The notes under the pieces were generated by a model. That model had not been told where the DNA came from. It did no database searches and saw nothing but the letters and a program-made list of their open reading frames with translations. A stretch of DNA of 64,000 nucleotides from positions 53,147,001 through 53,211,000 of the forward strand of contig CM059582.1 of the NCBI GenBank assembly GCA_030407085.1. The letters are read 5' to 3'. Positions 36,001 to 47,391 of this stretch are shown piece after piece. The translations under genes were made by a program, and so were the position numbers. How positions within the stretch are numbered: position 1 is the first letter of the stretch; each line of letters begins with the position of its first letter. The DNA is from Trichopria drosophilae. Its lineage: Eukaryota; Arthropoda; Insecta; Hymenoptera; Diapriidae.

Positions 36001-39000
36001 AACATACATTGTAAAACAAATTACAATAAGCGCTTTGCATAAACAGCTGAAAGTAATTTTGAAAAAATACTAAACAAAATAAACTACTACTAATAAGGTA
36101 ATGAAAAATAAATAAAATACTGATTTTTATTTCTCGTTCTGCAGTTCCTTGATAGCATTCTTATGCGATTGTATATCAAATGGCAAGCAATAATATTGAT
36201 GACTCGGTAAAGATCAAATTTTGCTACTTACAGAATGCGCTTTCAGGAACGGATAACTGTGAACGTCTATGGCGTATGGAACGTCCGCTAAATAGGTGAT
36301 AAAAAATTAAGCGGCACTTTTATTTTTTGTATAATATTATACAAATTATATTGTACTACTTAGGTTTAGTGAGGCTCAGTAAACGTAGTTAATGGAGAAA
36401 TATTAATTTTTGCAGATTTTACAATATTTTGAAAAGTTGTCGATAATTATATGCTTTACGTGGTCGACTACTGTCTTTTATACTTTGGAAAAACACTTTT
36501 TATGGTAAGAAAAAAATACATTGTAGGGATTATAAGTCACCTTTTATCTTGATACAATTTCCATGACCGTCTTTTATTACAATGTTATGTTTTTGCTGTT
36601 AATTTTGACAAATTAATTATTTTAACTGACCGACTATTGTCCGTTTTTTTTTTAAATTTAATTTTAGTACTTGAAAGTTACTTTTTCGTGAGTATACCAT
36701 ATGAATATTTATACTAGATAGTCAATGAGATAAATTTTATATTTTTAAACACTACTTCCTGGCACTTGAAGTCTAAATTACTTATTTAAAACCTTAAGGG
36801 GGTTCTAAACTGAGTCTTTCATCAACATTTTCTCATGAAATTAATTTCCTGGTTTTCTCCACCATTTCTGAACTGATTTTACTAAAATTTTGGCGGCAAT
36901 CCTATGTAACGTTTACTTTTGCAGTTACATAGCCGGAATTTCGAAAAACGGTATAAATAATTTCTTTAATTTTAAAACTTACAGCACGTGTACATTAATC
37001 GTTCATAATGTATATCTATATATATACCTAATAAATAGATATATACCATTAGAATAATTAATGTACTGTACATTAAATGTGCATTAAATTTCATAACATT
37101 TTTAACAGCGTATATGGCGATGCTACTCGTTCATGTCAACATTTTTTCGTCCAAATACACAAGTAGATACTCACGAAAATGCAATTCTACTGAAATTACA
37201 AACACGCTGAACTTTGCACAATCCTTTTTTTTTGTACAGTAATCGTAGCCAGGGCCGGATTAAGACTTCGAGATGCCCTGGCTCTAGTAACTAAAAGGCC
37301 CCAACTCCCTCACTAACAACAATCGTAATATATATGCAACTGTGTACTCTTCGTTTATTATTTGTATTGTTGAGTTTCCATTAGTTTTGTTTCTGACACG
37401 ATTTATAAATTAATCACAGTCATTGAAAGACAAGCCCCATGACCGCGTCAAGGTGGTAACCCGCCGTAGATGAACTTTGATTTTGTTTTTCTCAATCCTT
37501 TTTTATTTTCTTTTTTTCTTTTCTGCATTCTTTTAAGATTTTTATTAGTTTTCTACATTTTTTCTGCAAAAAATTAATCTGCCCTTTTACCAAAGGCTTG
37601 GTATACGCGTTAAAGAGTGAAACTTTAAAGATGATTATCTCGATTATCCTCTGGTCACGCCTTCGGAAATTTTCATCATCAATAATTGATATCAACGTCA
37701 CTAACGTTTGGTACCAAAATAAAAGACTTCATCAGAAAATTATTTTATGAAATTACTTCCTTAAATGGAAGTTTTTATCGAAAAACACACAAAAAGAGAT
37801 TGAACAACATTATTATAATATTCCTTTAAATAATCTCGATGAAAGCTTGTTTTTTTCAATAAAACCCTGCAGAAAGTAACACGATCGAATGAATAATTCT
37901 ACAACCCTGGTAGAAAAAAGGAGCATTTTTTGGCTGGTTTATGCCCAATCTTGTTGGTTTCTGCGCAGTTTTTGGCCAACATTTCTAGCTGTTTTTCCTG
38001 TGGTAATGTAACGCCCATTTGCCCAGAATCTAGCCATTTTTTATGGCCAAAAAATACTACGAGATTATGCTCGATAGTTGACTGGTTTATGTATATATTT
38101 TTAATCCAAGCTGTGTAGGTTATTATTGTGCTAAGATCGTTTTAATATATGCCCATTTCATTGCTAGTTTCTACCCATAAATATGGTAAAAGACCATATT
38201 TTTCAGGCAGTTAAACTGGGCAAAATCTAGATAGGTTGATGCTAGTCTGGTTTAAAATGGGCATTAACTGGCAATTTGTCAACCAATTTCTTGCTAGAAG
38301 TTAGGAAACAAGTTTTGGACAGTAAAATTGTCTGGTTTCTGAGTTGTGACCATAAAAACTGTTCAGATTTTCTACCAGGGAAGAATTAAAATAAATATTA
38401 AAGACTGTTCCATATTATCGTCATTTTCTTAACATTTATGTTTCTAGATATATTTGCATTTCCGATCTTCTATTGGGTATATTTACTTTAATATTATATT
38501 TATTTTATATTTTAAAATGTTAATATATTTTGTTGTAATAATAATACAGTGGATGGCTACTTTCTCACCAGAAGATCTGTGGGTATCAAAATGTTAATGT
38601 AGACTCATACAGACATCTTTTGGATATGATTGTCTCTATAAATGTTTATTGAGTTGAGCTGCTCAGTTTCTCTTATATCAAACCTCATTTATTGGAATAC
38701 ACTGAATCTTTTTGCGTAATTGTTTTTTAATTGTCGAAATTTTGGTGTCCCCCTTAAGGTCGGGCCGTAGACACGTGCCTCAAATATATAAATATATCAA
38801 ATTTAATTAATTAATTAAAGAAAATGTTGCATACCGGCCGTTTGGTTAGGAACGACGGATCTTGGATTACGCGAATATGATTTTTCGATCGAGTTTAACA
38901 CCCCCTTAAGTGGCCGAGTTAAACCTTTTCCTTAATTATACTTATTTTCGATTTTCAAAGTAAAATTTTAAAACCAACAAAAAAAAAAGAATTGATGTTT

Positions 39001-39223
39001 TATATTATTTTTCAATTTATACATTGTTTATAACTTTTTTTTTTATATTATAATTTATTAATATTTTATAAATGAAAAAAGTAACAAATGAATGCTTACC
39101 TGAGGTTCTACTAGCCGCTTTGCTCATACTTCTATCGAAGCTACTCCGATCGTGTCGCCACTTATGAACGTTATCCACATCCCTTAACATTATTTTTTTC
39201 ATTGTACATTCATTGTTTTCCAT
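33044..39223 (-). CDS. Small unknown protein, 5 exons, 158 codons
   Basis: Exons in transcript order: 39100-39223, 36232-36287, 33433-33479, 33232-33358, 33044-33166. All introns are GT-AG and phases agree throughout, which is hard to get by chance for the two short exons of 56 and 47 bp. The protein begins MENNECTMKKIMLRDVDNVH and continues KWRHDRSSFDRSMSKAAS. It passes through DVPYAIDVHSYPFLKAHS and a basic KTKNTRPKP stretch, then a leucine-heptad region (INEKMNELVESLSQLS and EQKYLQDEIKK). A PPGGPLTANHEQ motif interrupts the helix. No signal peptide or membrane segment. A small coiled-coil adaptor is my inference; no family is recognised. The last junction is uncertain: donor GTTGGT at 33231 gives an ending VPTKKYVPPPAII, while donor GTATAC four bases later gives a shorter ending AKQAAEIEVSE. 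Confidence 0.65.
33681..35101. mobile_element. 1.4 kb foldback in an intron of the small unknown gene
   Basis: Arms of about 455 bp (33681-34135 and 34650-35101) are inverted copies. The ends read ATTCCACGTCAATAATATC and GATATTATTGACGTGGAAT. The 510-bp centre includes CAGGGTGATCCAAAAGTCCC at 34471, which resembles one end of yet another DNA element, and a (TATA)-rich segment. Both arms show long open stretches, but their translations are shadows of each other and look non-coding. It sits within the 2.75 kb intron 33480-36231. Confidence 0.85.
35102..36231. other. Intronic AT-rich stretch
   Basis: This is the remainder of the 2.75 kb intron of the small unknown gene. Around 35735-35810 a G-rich run followed by GGACAGCCCCTATATAT resembles the end of a DNA transposon (AGGGGCTGTCC when read on the minus strand), but the opposite end was not found. 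Nothing coding seen. Confidence 0.3.
36288..37904. other. Intronic stretch with possible hAT-like end
   Basis: This is part of the 2.8 kb first intron of the small unknown gene. CAGGGCCGGATTAAG at 37251 looks like a hAT-type terminal sequence, and a degraded inverted counterpart (CCTTAAGGTCGGGCC) lies near 38753-38768. If paired, they would enclose the MITE at 37905-38380. I found no 8-bp target duplication. Nothing coding seen. Confidence 0.3.
37905..38380. mobile_element. MITE with CCCTGGTAGAAAA ends, 476 bp
   Basis: The left end CCCTGGTAGAAAA and the right end TTTTCTACCAGGG form a perfect 13-base inverted repeat (the right end reads ATTTTCTACCAGGG). Variants of TGGCTGGTTTATGCCC and TTGCTAGTTTCTACCC recur in the interior. 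No coding capacity. Confidence 0.7.
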
Positions 39224-39257
39224 AAATTATAATTATACGATCTGATATTGAAACTTA

Positions 39258-39368
39258 CAAAATTTGCTGAATTTCCTTTCCTCGTTTTATCATTATTTTT
39301 TTCTTCCTTTCCATTTTCGTTTTTTGTTGTTCATTTAAAGCTACACTGAATCTTGAAAGTTCAAACCT
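39258..39368 (-). CDS. Possible upstream exon, charged
   Basis: Between a TTTTTATATAG acceptor-like site (about 39369) and a GTAAGT donor (about 39257) lies an open minus-strand frame reading FELSRFSVALNEQQKTKMER and then KEKNNDKTRKGNSANF. It lies only about 35 bp before the ATG of the small unknown gene, too close for an intron into that ATG. It may be an alternative first exon of that gene, splicing to an unseen acceptor, or part of another gene. Confidence 0.25.
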
Positions 39369-39379
39369 ATATAAAAATA

Positions 39380-39723
39380 ATGTTGATGTAAAATTATAAC
39401 TTTTCTCATCCAATTCTGTGTTTCAAAAACAACAGAAATTTTTTGTATTAAAATACGTAAAGTGTTTTGTATTAAAATACGCATATGTTTCGTTCCATCA
39501 AAAATGTCCGCCCCCCCCGTCCAAACGCATATCCTCCCTCAACCCCCACTACGGCAAAAGTCTCTTTGCATTTATCATACTGAGCATGCGCGTAGATGTC
39601 TCACCAGCAACGCTAGCAACTAAGAATCGTGTTATGGGGAGAGGAACAAAGGGGAATCTATGCATTTAGACGGGAAAGAAATATGCGTTTGGAAGGGAAT
39701 ATGCGTCAGGACGGGGACCACTG
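39380..39723. mobile_element. Possible one-ended relative of the 9.45 kb TIR element
   Basis: The right end reads CAGGACGGGGACCACTG followed by TA, matching in form the CAGTGGTCC end at 9453. ATATGCGT-type words repeat just inside it (39680, 39700) and inverted near 39470 and 39523 (CGCATAT). A clean left terminus was not found. Confidence 0.35.
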
Positions 39724-40091
39724 TAGTTAGACACTAGGTCGTCAACGAAAAGTGGGTTTATTAGTCAATTTTGTTAACAAAACAACTATTTTTCGTTAGT
39801 CATATATTATTTTTTACTGTTAGATTTCATAATAGAACATGTAGTATAATTTTAAAAATATATTCGTGGTGTTTAACTATTTATTTGTGAAAAATAGTTA
39901 ATACATAATAGTTCAATTTTCATGTCATATTAGAATTTTTTCATTAATTCAGATTTATAGAATACGTAGAATTTTCCATTGTAAATCTAAGCAGCAGTGC
40001 AAGTGCAGAAAACATGATATGCCATTGGTGCGTGAAAGTATGTACCGATTAGGCGCTTGTGGCATAATGTATTATTTTTGGTTGACTTTAA

Positions 40092-41010
40092 CCCACAAGT
40101 CTTAAAAGGATGAATTGTTCTTAAACATTTACCGTGGTAAGTTCTGATGGGTTATCAATGTTGAACAAATTCTGGACTTCATTATTTCTAACGTGAAATT
40201 GATCGTACTTTCTGATTCTGACCTTAAAATATTTTTGAAATACGATCCAAAAAAGATACAATCGATTATTTAACAAAAAGACGGATTTTTACCGACCTAT
40301 TTTTTTCTATCAACAATTGGACCCTAAACTTCAAAATTTATGAGAGCAAAACTTAAATTTCAAAATGGCGGTACCTAATATGGATCCGCCATTTTAAATT
40401 CCGCAAATTTGACGTCAGATTCGTGATCAGCAATCGTAAAAACCCTGATGTACTGAATTTGATAATAAACCGAAACATTTCGAAAATTTTCGTCCGCCAT
40501 ATTGCATCCACCATTTTGAATTTTACAAATTCGACATCGGATTAGTGATTAGCGATACAAATAATTTTCAATAAACACATTTTCAGTAAGAATTGATCAA
40601 TTTAACTTTTTAAATATATGGCAAAATCGACAAGTCATTAAATTTTCGGCTTCCAGCTGCCATATTGGTTATCGCCATTTTGAAATTTAATTTTTGCGCT
40701 CATCAAGTTTAGCGTCCGAGGTCCAGAAATTTTCACATTATAGTGAACTCGTCCAATTTCGGAGCGAAATTGTTGATAAAAAAATTAGGGTGGTAAAAAT
40801 CCGACTTTTTGTTAAATAATCGACTGTATCTTTTTTGGATCATATTTTTTAAACACTTTAAGGTCAGAAACGGAAAGTACGATCAATTTCACGTTATAAA
40901 TGATAAGTCCAGAATTTTGTCTACATTGATAATCCATCAGAACTTGCAGCTAAAAAGTTCAAGACAAATTCGCCCTTTTGGGACTCACATGCCCCAATGT
41001 TGTTAATGGG
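40092..41010. mobile_element. TTAA-flanked foldback, 919 bp
   Basis: TTAA borders both sides (40088-40091 and 41011-41014), with CCCA/TGGG ends. The arms of about 240 bp are inverted copies, for example GATACAATCGATTATTTAAC and GTTAAATAATCGACTGTATC. The centre (40360-40700) carries the dispersed block in both orientations, with CAAAATGGCGGTACC, ATCCGCCATTTT, and GATCAGCAATCG words. Confidence 0.75.
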
Positions 41011-41868
41011 TTAACAAAAAAGTGAAGTAAATTACAAAACTTGTCAAACATTTTTCATCGTTTATTTGGAGTTTAATCTTTTATTGTAGTCTTCAAAACC
41101 TTCTTAAACATCATAACCAACCAGTTAATTGTATAATTTTTCTAGATATAAAATTTACAGATTTATATATATGTATGAAATATATTTCATTGCTTCGAAG
41201 AACATTATATATTTCTGACGGATTTCTATGAATATTAATTAATTAAAAGTTAAATTACCGTGTGCAGAAATATGCATAAACTATTAACACCTTTATCATC
41301 TACTGTTTCTTGTATTTACTATTGGGATAGGTATGAAACTTTAGAAGGTATATAACTGTTCAAAAAATAACGAACGCCATTTTTCACGATAATGGTTGTG
41401 TCATAAAAATTATTTCCTTCCCTATAATACGCTTTTCAGTGTTTGAATTCAAATTATCATATACTGTTGAAAACTATTTAGCAATTTTAATGCTCAATAA
41501 CAGTTTTGAGGCCATGTATTACTTGGATATCTACAAGTAGTAGAACTAAATTGAGGAAATTATACGTTCTTATCCAATTACTCATATAATCTTGTTTTCG
41601 CTATCACTTATGTATAGACAGAGTACACAAAATTTCTTGTTTCTCCTATGGAACGATCAATTGCACAATCACAATGCGAGACAACATGATGCGCTCCATA
41701 AATTTTAATTTAAATGAATCACTTTTAGTATAACATCAATCAATTTACAGCTATAATGAGCAGATAAATTATACATATTTTTTAAACTAAAAGATGGCGT
41801 AAACAAAAAATATAATCCAAAAAATTGTATCTGCTTAGTTTCATATAAAATAATAAACGTAGGAAGAA

Positions 41869-42509
41869 TTTTATTTGAAGCATACATTTTTCTGTACGCG
41901 GAAAATGACTGAAAATTGTTACTCAGGGGTTTTCAAGGTCGCTGATTACGAATCTGAACTCAAATTTTTAAATTCAATATGGCGGATCCAAAATGGCGGA
42001 CCGTAATGTTGAAAAGTTATTTCATTAATATGAAACTGGGCACTCGAGGGTTTTCGGGGTGGCTGGTTACGAATCCGATATCAGATGGCGAACCAATAAT
42101 AACTTTATTTATTTTCGACCAACAATTTATAACTAAACGACGAATACCTGTGAGTTTTACGTCATATTGAATTTTCCGAATATGTAGTCAGATTCGAAAT
42201 CAACGACCTAGAAAATCCCCGAGTACCCAGTTTCAGCTGGATCAAGTAACTTTTTATATATTGGTCGGCCATTTTCGATTGGCCATTCTGAATTTTCAAA
42301 ATCTGTGGTCAGATTCGTAATCAACTACCCCGAAAATTCTATTATACCAAATTTCAAGAGATTATCTTAGAATATAAACAATTATATCTTAATAACTGCT
42401 TTAATGCATTCTAACGGAAAATATCAAAAACACGGATCTAAATGCGTTAATTATAATTTAAATGAGCAAAAATCAAAGAAATCGAGGTGGTAATGCTTTT
42501 AAGAGTTAA
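41869..42509. mobile_element. Degraded copy of the 52.1 kb TTAA element
   Basis: From TTGAAGCATACATTTTTCTG to AAAGAAATCGAGGTGGTAAT this matches 52103-52870 closely, including the CGGAAAATG.CTGAAAATTGT start and the ACGGATCTAAATGCGTTAA tail. The terminal CCCTT/AAGGG and the TTAA borders are lost or mutated (TTTAT on the left, AGAGTTAAAT on the right). It holds four units of the dispersed block. It lies just 3' of the LRR gene. Confidence 0.7.
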
Positions 42510-42767
42510 ATAATTATTTGGAATGTCAGTAAAACTGCTATTAACATAAAGAAATAAAAAAGGGACTACGAATACCCTAATAAAAGTAAAAACCTACCAG
42601 ACGCTTAAAATGTACAAATTTCTGCGACTTAAGCGTACTTTAAGTGTACTTTATGTGTGAATTTAGACATTTCGCGATTACGTTATGCTTCCATTTTTAT
42701 CATGGAAACATTTCTATGGTTCTATCGATATCAATAACATTTTTTTAATGTTTATATTTTTAATTTA

Positions 42768-45019
42768 CTAACGAATAAGTCTACTTTTCAATGGATTAAT
42801 TCCCAGATAAGCTTCTAAAAAAGCCATTAACCAAAGTGGGTCATTTAATTTCATCGGTTTCAATTTCATTGTGATGCCACTGTTGGTAATGACATCAAAA
42901 ACTTTTTTATTTGGATCCTCATCTACAATGCGCTTTACGTATCTAACGCTCAACCTTCCAGAGTTTTCTATTGGAAGTGTATTTATTTCACAAAATCTAA
43001 CCTTCTTATAGTTACTCTCTGTAAGAAAATTAAAATTCTTTCTAATAAACAGAGATCTTGGTGATGGTCCTAATAATCGCAAAACATTCATATCTGAATT
43101 TTCAACGGGTGAAACTGAAACTTTTTTCACTTTCTTAGGTTTATTTAAAACTGGGGTAATTTTTTGTGGTTTCTTAATGGTATCAGGTTTTGCAACTGCT
43201 ACATTAGACTCAGTAAAACCCTTACCAACCCGCAATGAATGAGATTCACAAACATTTGAATCATTTAAATTTTTAGGGGTCAATGGTTTACGGGTTACTA
43301 ATTTTCTTATGTTATTCCCATACCTATTACTCGGTTTGTAATTCCAACTTCTTTTTCTAACTGAAATTTTGGGTAGCGAAGGTTTGCTTGCTGTAAATTT
43401 GGAACACTTTTGTTGTGAGTTTGAGTGATAACACGCATTTAATGAAGACTTCCTCTTCATAAAATCTGTAATAACAATGAAATTGTCTAAACATTTAAAG
43501 TATTGAAACTTTAATGTGTTTAAATTAAATCACAAATTTTACCACTTTCAAAAAGCTTTAATTCAACAGCTTCAGATGGATGTTGTTTATTCCATTCATT
43601 CCGCAAAAAAGTAAGAATCTGAGAACAATCAAGAGCTAAAATTTCCTTCGGTGGATAAACTAAAGGATTGTAACCTGCTTGAAGAGTTCTCAAATTTGGC
43701 ACTAAACCTGAGAAAATAAAAATAATTAGTAATTTTATGAAAAAGTTAATAATTTTTTTAATTACCAATTTCGAGAGGTAAACGTTCAAATTTGTTCTCT
43801 TGAATTAAAAGAGTCTCCAATGTAGGATGTCCTTTAATACTCGATGGTAATGTTACCAATTCATTATTTCTGACATCAAACCACTTAAGACATTGTAAAA
43901 TTACAAACAGCTCGTGAGGTATTTCTTTTAAACGATTCGAATCCAAGTAAAGCATCTAAATACGACATAACATTTTGATTATATTGTAAAACTATGTAAA
44001 AGAGAAATACAATACTAACACGAATCCCTGATATTTTATGTAAAGAATCAACTGGAAATTCACTGAGACCAAAGTTATTTAAATCGAGGAATATTCCGTT
44101 GCATTTTGCACATGCATTCGCACTTGAAACACTTTTGCCATCTTTTTTAGTTTTTTTATTCCAAATTTTTTTTAAGTTTGATGCTATTTCTTTGGATACT
44201 CCAACCATTTGCTGATTGCTTGTCTTTGCCAAAATATTTGTATTTTCTTCATCACGATTTTCATGCTCTTGATTAATTGTTGCCTTTGCAACAGTGTCAA
44301 GAACAGAATATTTTGGTTCGGTTGAAATATTTGTGGTAGGATTTTCATAGTCTTTAATTTCGTTAGTATTTGTTACAAAATGTTGCTCTAGAATTGTTTT
44401 GTAAGTATCTAAATCTGAAAAAATTGTTTCTTATGAATGAATCGAATTAGATATTACGTTTTAATACGTACCAGCATTTTTTTCTTCTTTAGAATCTTTT
44501 AAATTGAGAACGTATGGAGATTTTAAAAATCGTGAACTTAATCGATCGTTACTAAATTGGCAGAATGATTCTTGGATATCAAGTTTCTAAAATACCAATT
44601 TTAATTATATTTTTTGCATTTGGTATTTTCAGTCGGTTGCACCGGTTAAAAAATCTGCTTCGAATTGGAAACGGTGCAACCGTCCGAAGACACGATATGT
44701 GAAAAGAATTAAATGTACATTAATTTCATTTTATATACCTCAGACTGATCATTTTTTTCTAGTAGAAAAACAGTATCTAGAGATCTAGCGTCTGAAGAAA
44801 CAGCGTCTACATTTTCATTAAATTCTGAAATCTACAAAATTTATTCTTATGTGATTTTTGTTTCTTGTCACAGTTAACATCGAATTTTAATTCTATAATG
44901 ATTCGAAGAAAACTTATTACTTCTTTCAGTGCTTCAGAACTTGAGAAACCTCGTTCAGACTTTGGAACCGTACCATATCCATAAAATTGAGATAACAAAT
45001 CTTTTGTAACATTTGACAT
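42768..45019 (-). CDS. Leucine-rich-repeat protein, LRRC27-like, 7 exons
   Basis: Exons in transcript order: 44921-45019, 44739-44831, 44472-44586, 44020-44414, 43766-43955, 43543-43707, 42768-43465. All introns are GT-AG (65-160 bp), and the phases join to 584 codons. The first ATG of exon 1 (MSNVTKDLLSQF) is used. Residues about 205-350 carry four LRRs: IFLDLNNFGLSEFP, MLYLDSNRLKEIP, LKWFDVRNNELVTLP, LETLLIQENKFERLP. These are followed by LRTLQAGYNPLVYPPKEIL and a capping helix ILTFLRNEW. The order LRRs, YPP..I, then FLR.EW resembles vertebrate LRRC27, which also has a long charged tail; human LRRC27 is of similar length. The N-terminal 200 residues are low-complexity acidic/polar and the C-terminal 230 are basic. 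Cellular role unknown; probably a cytoplasmic scaffold. Confidence 0.85.
44630..44697. repeat. Short inverted repeat in an LRR-gene intron
   Basis: CGGTTGCACCGGTT and AAACGGTGCAACCG face each other over about 25 bases (CAGTCGGTTGCACC to GGTGCAACCGTCCG). It is stable enough to form a hairpin but short. It lies in the intron between the second and third coding exons. Confidence 0.6.
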
Positions 45020-46089
45020 AATTGCGGTATTATTGGTTAGATGATTTCTATTTTTTTTTAGCAAACTCTTCAAAATATCAAATACAATCGTATTGTGTGA
45101 TAAAGGTTAGTACATTGAATTTTGTTTGGTGATTACCAAGGTGACGATGGGTGGGTGAATAGTGATCAATACATGTCATACATGTTATATCAAGATGTTA
45201 TAATTGTAGGAAAACAGACAAATAAATCTACTGTAGTACAACTAATACATAAATATTATTTATTTATTACAATATATATACAGGTGTTTTACGCTTAAAA
45301 TATAATGAGAATATGAATCATAATAGTAATAGAATGGCACTCAATAATATCACAATAAATTGATTACAAATAAATTTAAGAATAATCATGATAAGCTTCG
45401 ATCAAGTTGAAATAAAAAGGGTTCTGCACTTTTGGGTTTTTCTTCAAATATCTTTTCTAAGTTGTCTAGCGATAATTTTAAACCTAATACGAAAATAATC
45501 TCCAGGAGCTTTTTTAATAAACTCAATTTTTATATAAAAAATAGGAATATTTTGATTTTGTTATTTGAAATTTAATTCTTTTAGTTTAATTCTTTTAATT
45601 CTGTTATGTTAAAATCAATTTTGTTATCAATTTTTTAGTTTGCATGTATATTTTTGATGGAAACTTCGTTTTGTTTCCTGTTTAACCGATACAAATTTCA
45701 AATTTTGCTGCCTGAATACCACACACTGAAAATTGCCATAAAATTTGTCTACTGTGCTATGGAAAAACAAAGTTGTTTGCAGTTGATGGTATACTAAAAG
45801 AACTCGTGGAAACAAAATTTGAATACGATACGTCTGATGAACGTTTACTTACCATTGTGTGCAGTTCCTGTAAAAGACATTTATATCGCATCAAAGACGA
45901 TGTTGATTTACTATGTTCCAGAAGTGAAAATTAGGGACATTAAGATAAGTGAATGCTTTTAAGAAGTTTAAAGATGTTGTACATGCCTGATTTGGCTACA
46001 ATTTAGATCCTTGTTTAAAAAATAAGATTAATGCTTTTAAGGATAGCTATTCACAGCTAAATAAGCCAATTACAGAGAACAGAGGTTTA
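45020..46089. other. LRR-gene upstream region and possible coding relic
   Basis: The first 150 bases before the LRR-gene ATG presumably hold its promoter; no motif stands out. At 45690-45935 the + strand gives broken frames with TKFEYDTSDERLLTIVCSSC and KRHLYRIKDD, a cysteine-pair motif that looks like the relic of a zinc-binding protein, possibly transposon-derived. Stops and frame changes prevent a call. Confidence 0.3.
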
Positions 46090-47391
46090 CAGTCGGTTTA
46101 TAGTCCAATAGTAGTCGATTTAGTCGTTAAAGATTTGCTATACTTATTATAAAAGTTACCTTTGAAAAATATAATAAATGTAGCAAAGATTTAAATACAC
46201 TGGAGTTAAATGTAACATGTCAAAAAAATACTATAGAACATGATCCAGAAAACATATTAAGCACCATACAAATTGTATTTACTAAGAAAAAAAGTAACTA
46301 AATACCTGAATATTAACGTTATAGAAATGCTGAGGGCTTAAAATTTTATTAAAAACTTCCTTCAAAACTTAAAACAGAAATTAATATTGCGAATCCAACT
46401 TTGTCTTAAATTTAACCTTGTATAGTTTTTGCACCATAGTATATAGTTTTTGCACCCCTGCAAACACAGAAAGTAACAATTATGTAACATTTCTATAACA
46501 CTGTAACATTTACGTAATGGTTACATTGTTACATAAATGTTACATAGCTGTTACATAACTGTTACTTTTGTGTTTGGTGGGACCATACAAAGTTAAATTG
46601 TGGATCAGGTCTTTTTAGATGGGATTCACAATATTTCTTACTTTTTTGAGTTTTGACGGAAGTTTTGAATGAAATTGTATGCCCTCAATAATTCTATAAC
46701 GTAAATATTCAGGTGTTTAGCTAGTTTTTCTCTTAATAAATAGAATTTGTATGGTGCTCTAAATGTTTTCTGAATCGTGTTAGATAGTATTTTTTCGGTA
46801 GGGATTAAGAAAACCAATTCAAATCCACTGAGATTCATTCAAAATCACTCAATGAATTTCAATGAATTTTTGTTTGATGGTAGTTTTGGACTTTTAACCA
46901 TTAATCGACTGCAATTATATTTTTTATTTGTGTTTTCTGTATGTTTTCAAGTTTTAATTGTTGTTTTAATTGTTAATTTACTTAATAAAAAATGATACAC
47001 AATTACAGTCAATTAATAATCGAAAGTACAAATTTGATAGTTGGAATGGTGTAAGAAACCAACCAGTCGGTGATTTTGGACTTTTAACTGTAAATCGACT
47101 AGAATTATATTTTTTATTTTTGTTTTCTGTAGTTTTCAAGTTTTAATTGTTCTTTTAATTGTTAATTTATTTAATAAAGAAAATATATATAATTACAGTC
47201 GATTACTAGTCGAAAGTACAAATTTAATACTTGGAACAGAATCAAAAACCAACCAGTTGGTTTTTACAGTCGGTTTATAGTCCAATAATAGTCAATTTAG
47301 TACTCGAAGGTTTGCTAGGGTTAGAATAAAAGTTAACTTTAAGAAATACACTTAAATGTAGCAAACATTTAAATACAATGGAGTTAAATCT
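46090..47391 (+). repeat. Duplicated block with internal tandem copy
   Basis: 46090-46215 (CAGTCGGTTTATAGTCCAAT...) returns at 47277-47391 with about 80-85 % identity. Between them a 190-bp unit is present twice in tandem (46881-47070 and 47071-47258), each with ATTTTGGACTTTTAAC..TAAATCGACT and TCGAAAGTACAAATTT. AACCAACCAGTCGG joins the copies. The first part is interrupted by the palindromic MITE at 46457-46581, absent from the second. Confidence 0.7.
46457..46581. mobile_element. Palindromic MITE copy 1
   Basis: The left end CCTGCAAACACAGAAAGTAA and inverted right end TTACTTTTGTGTTTGGTGGG fold on each other along the whole 125 bp. The word TTACATAACTGTTAC / ATGTAAC is iterated about every 11-17 bases. 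It is one of three copies here; this one has a diverged right tip. Confidence 0.8.
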
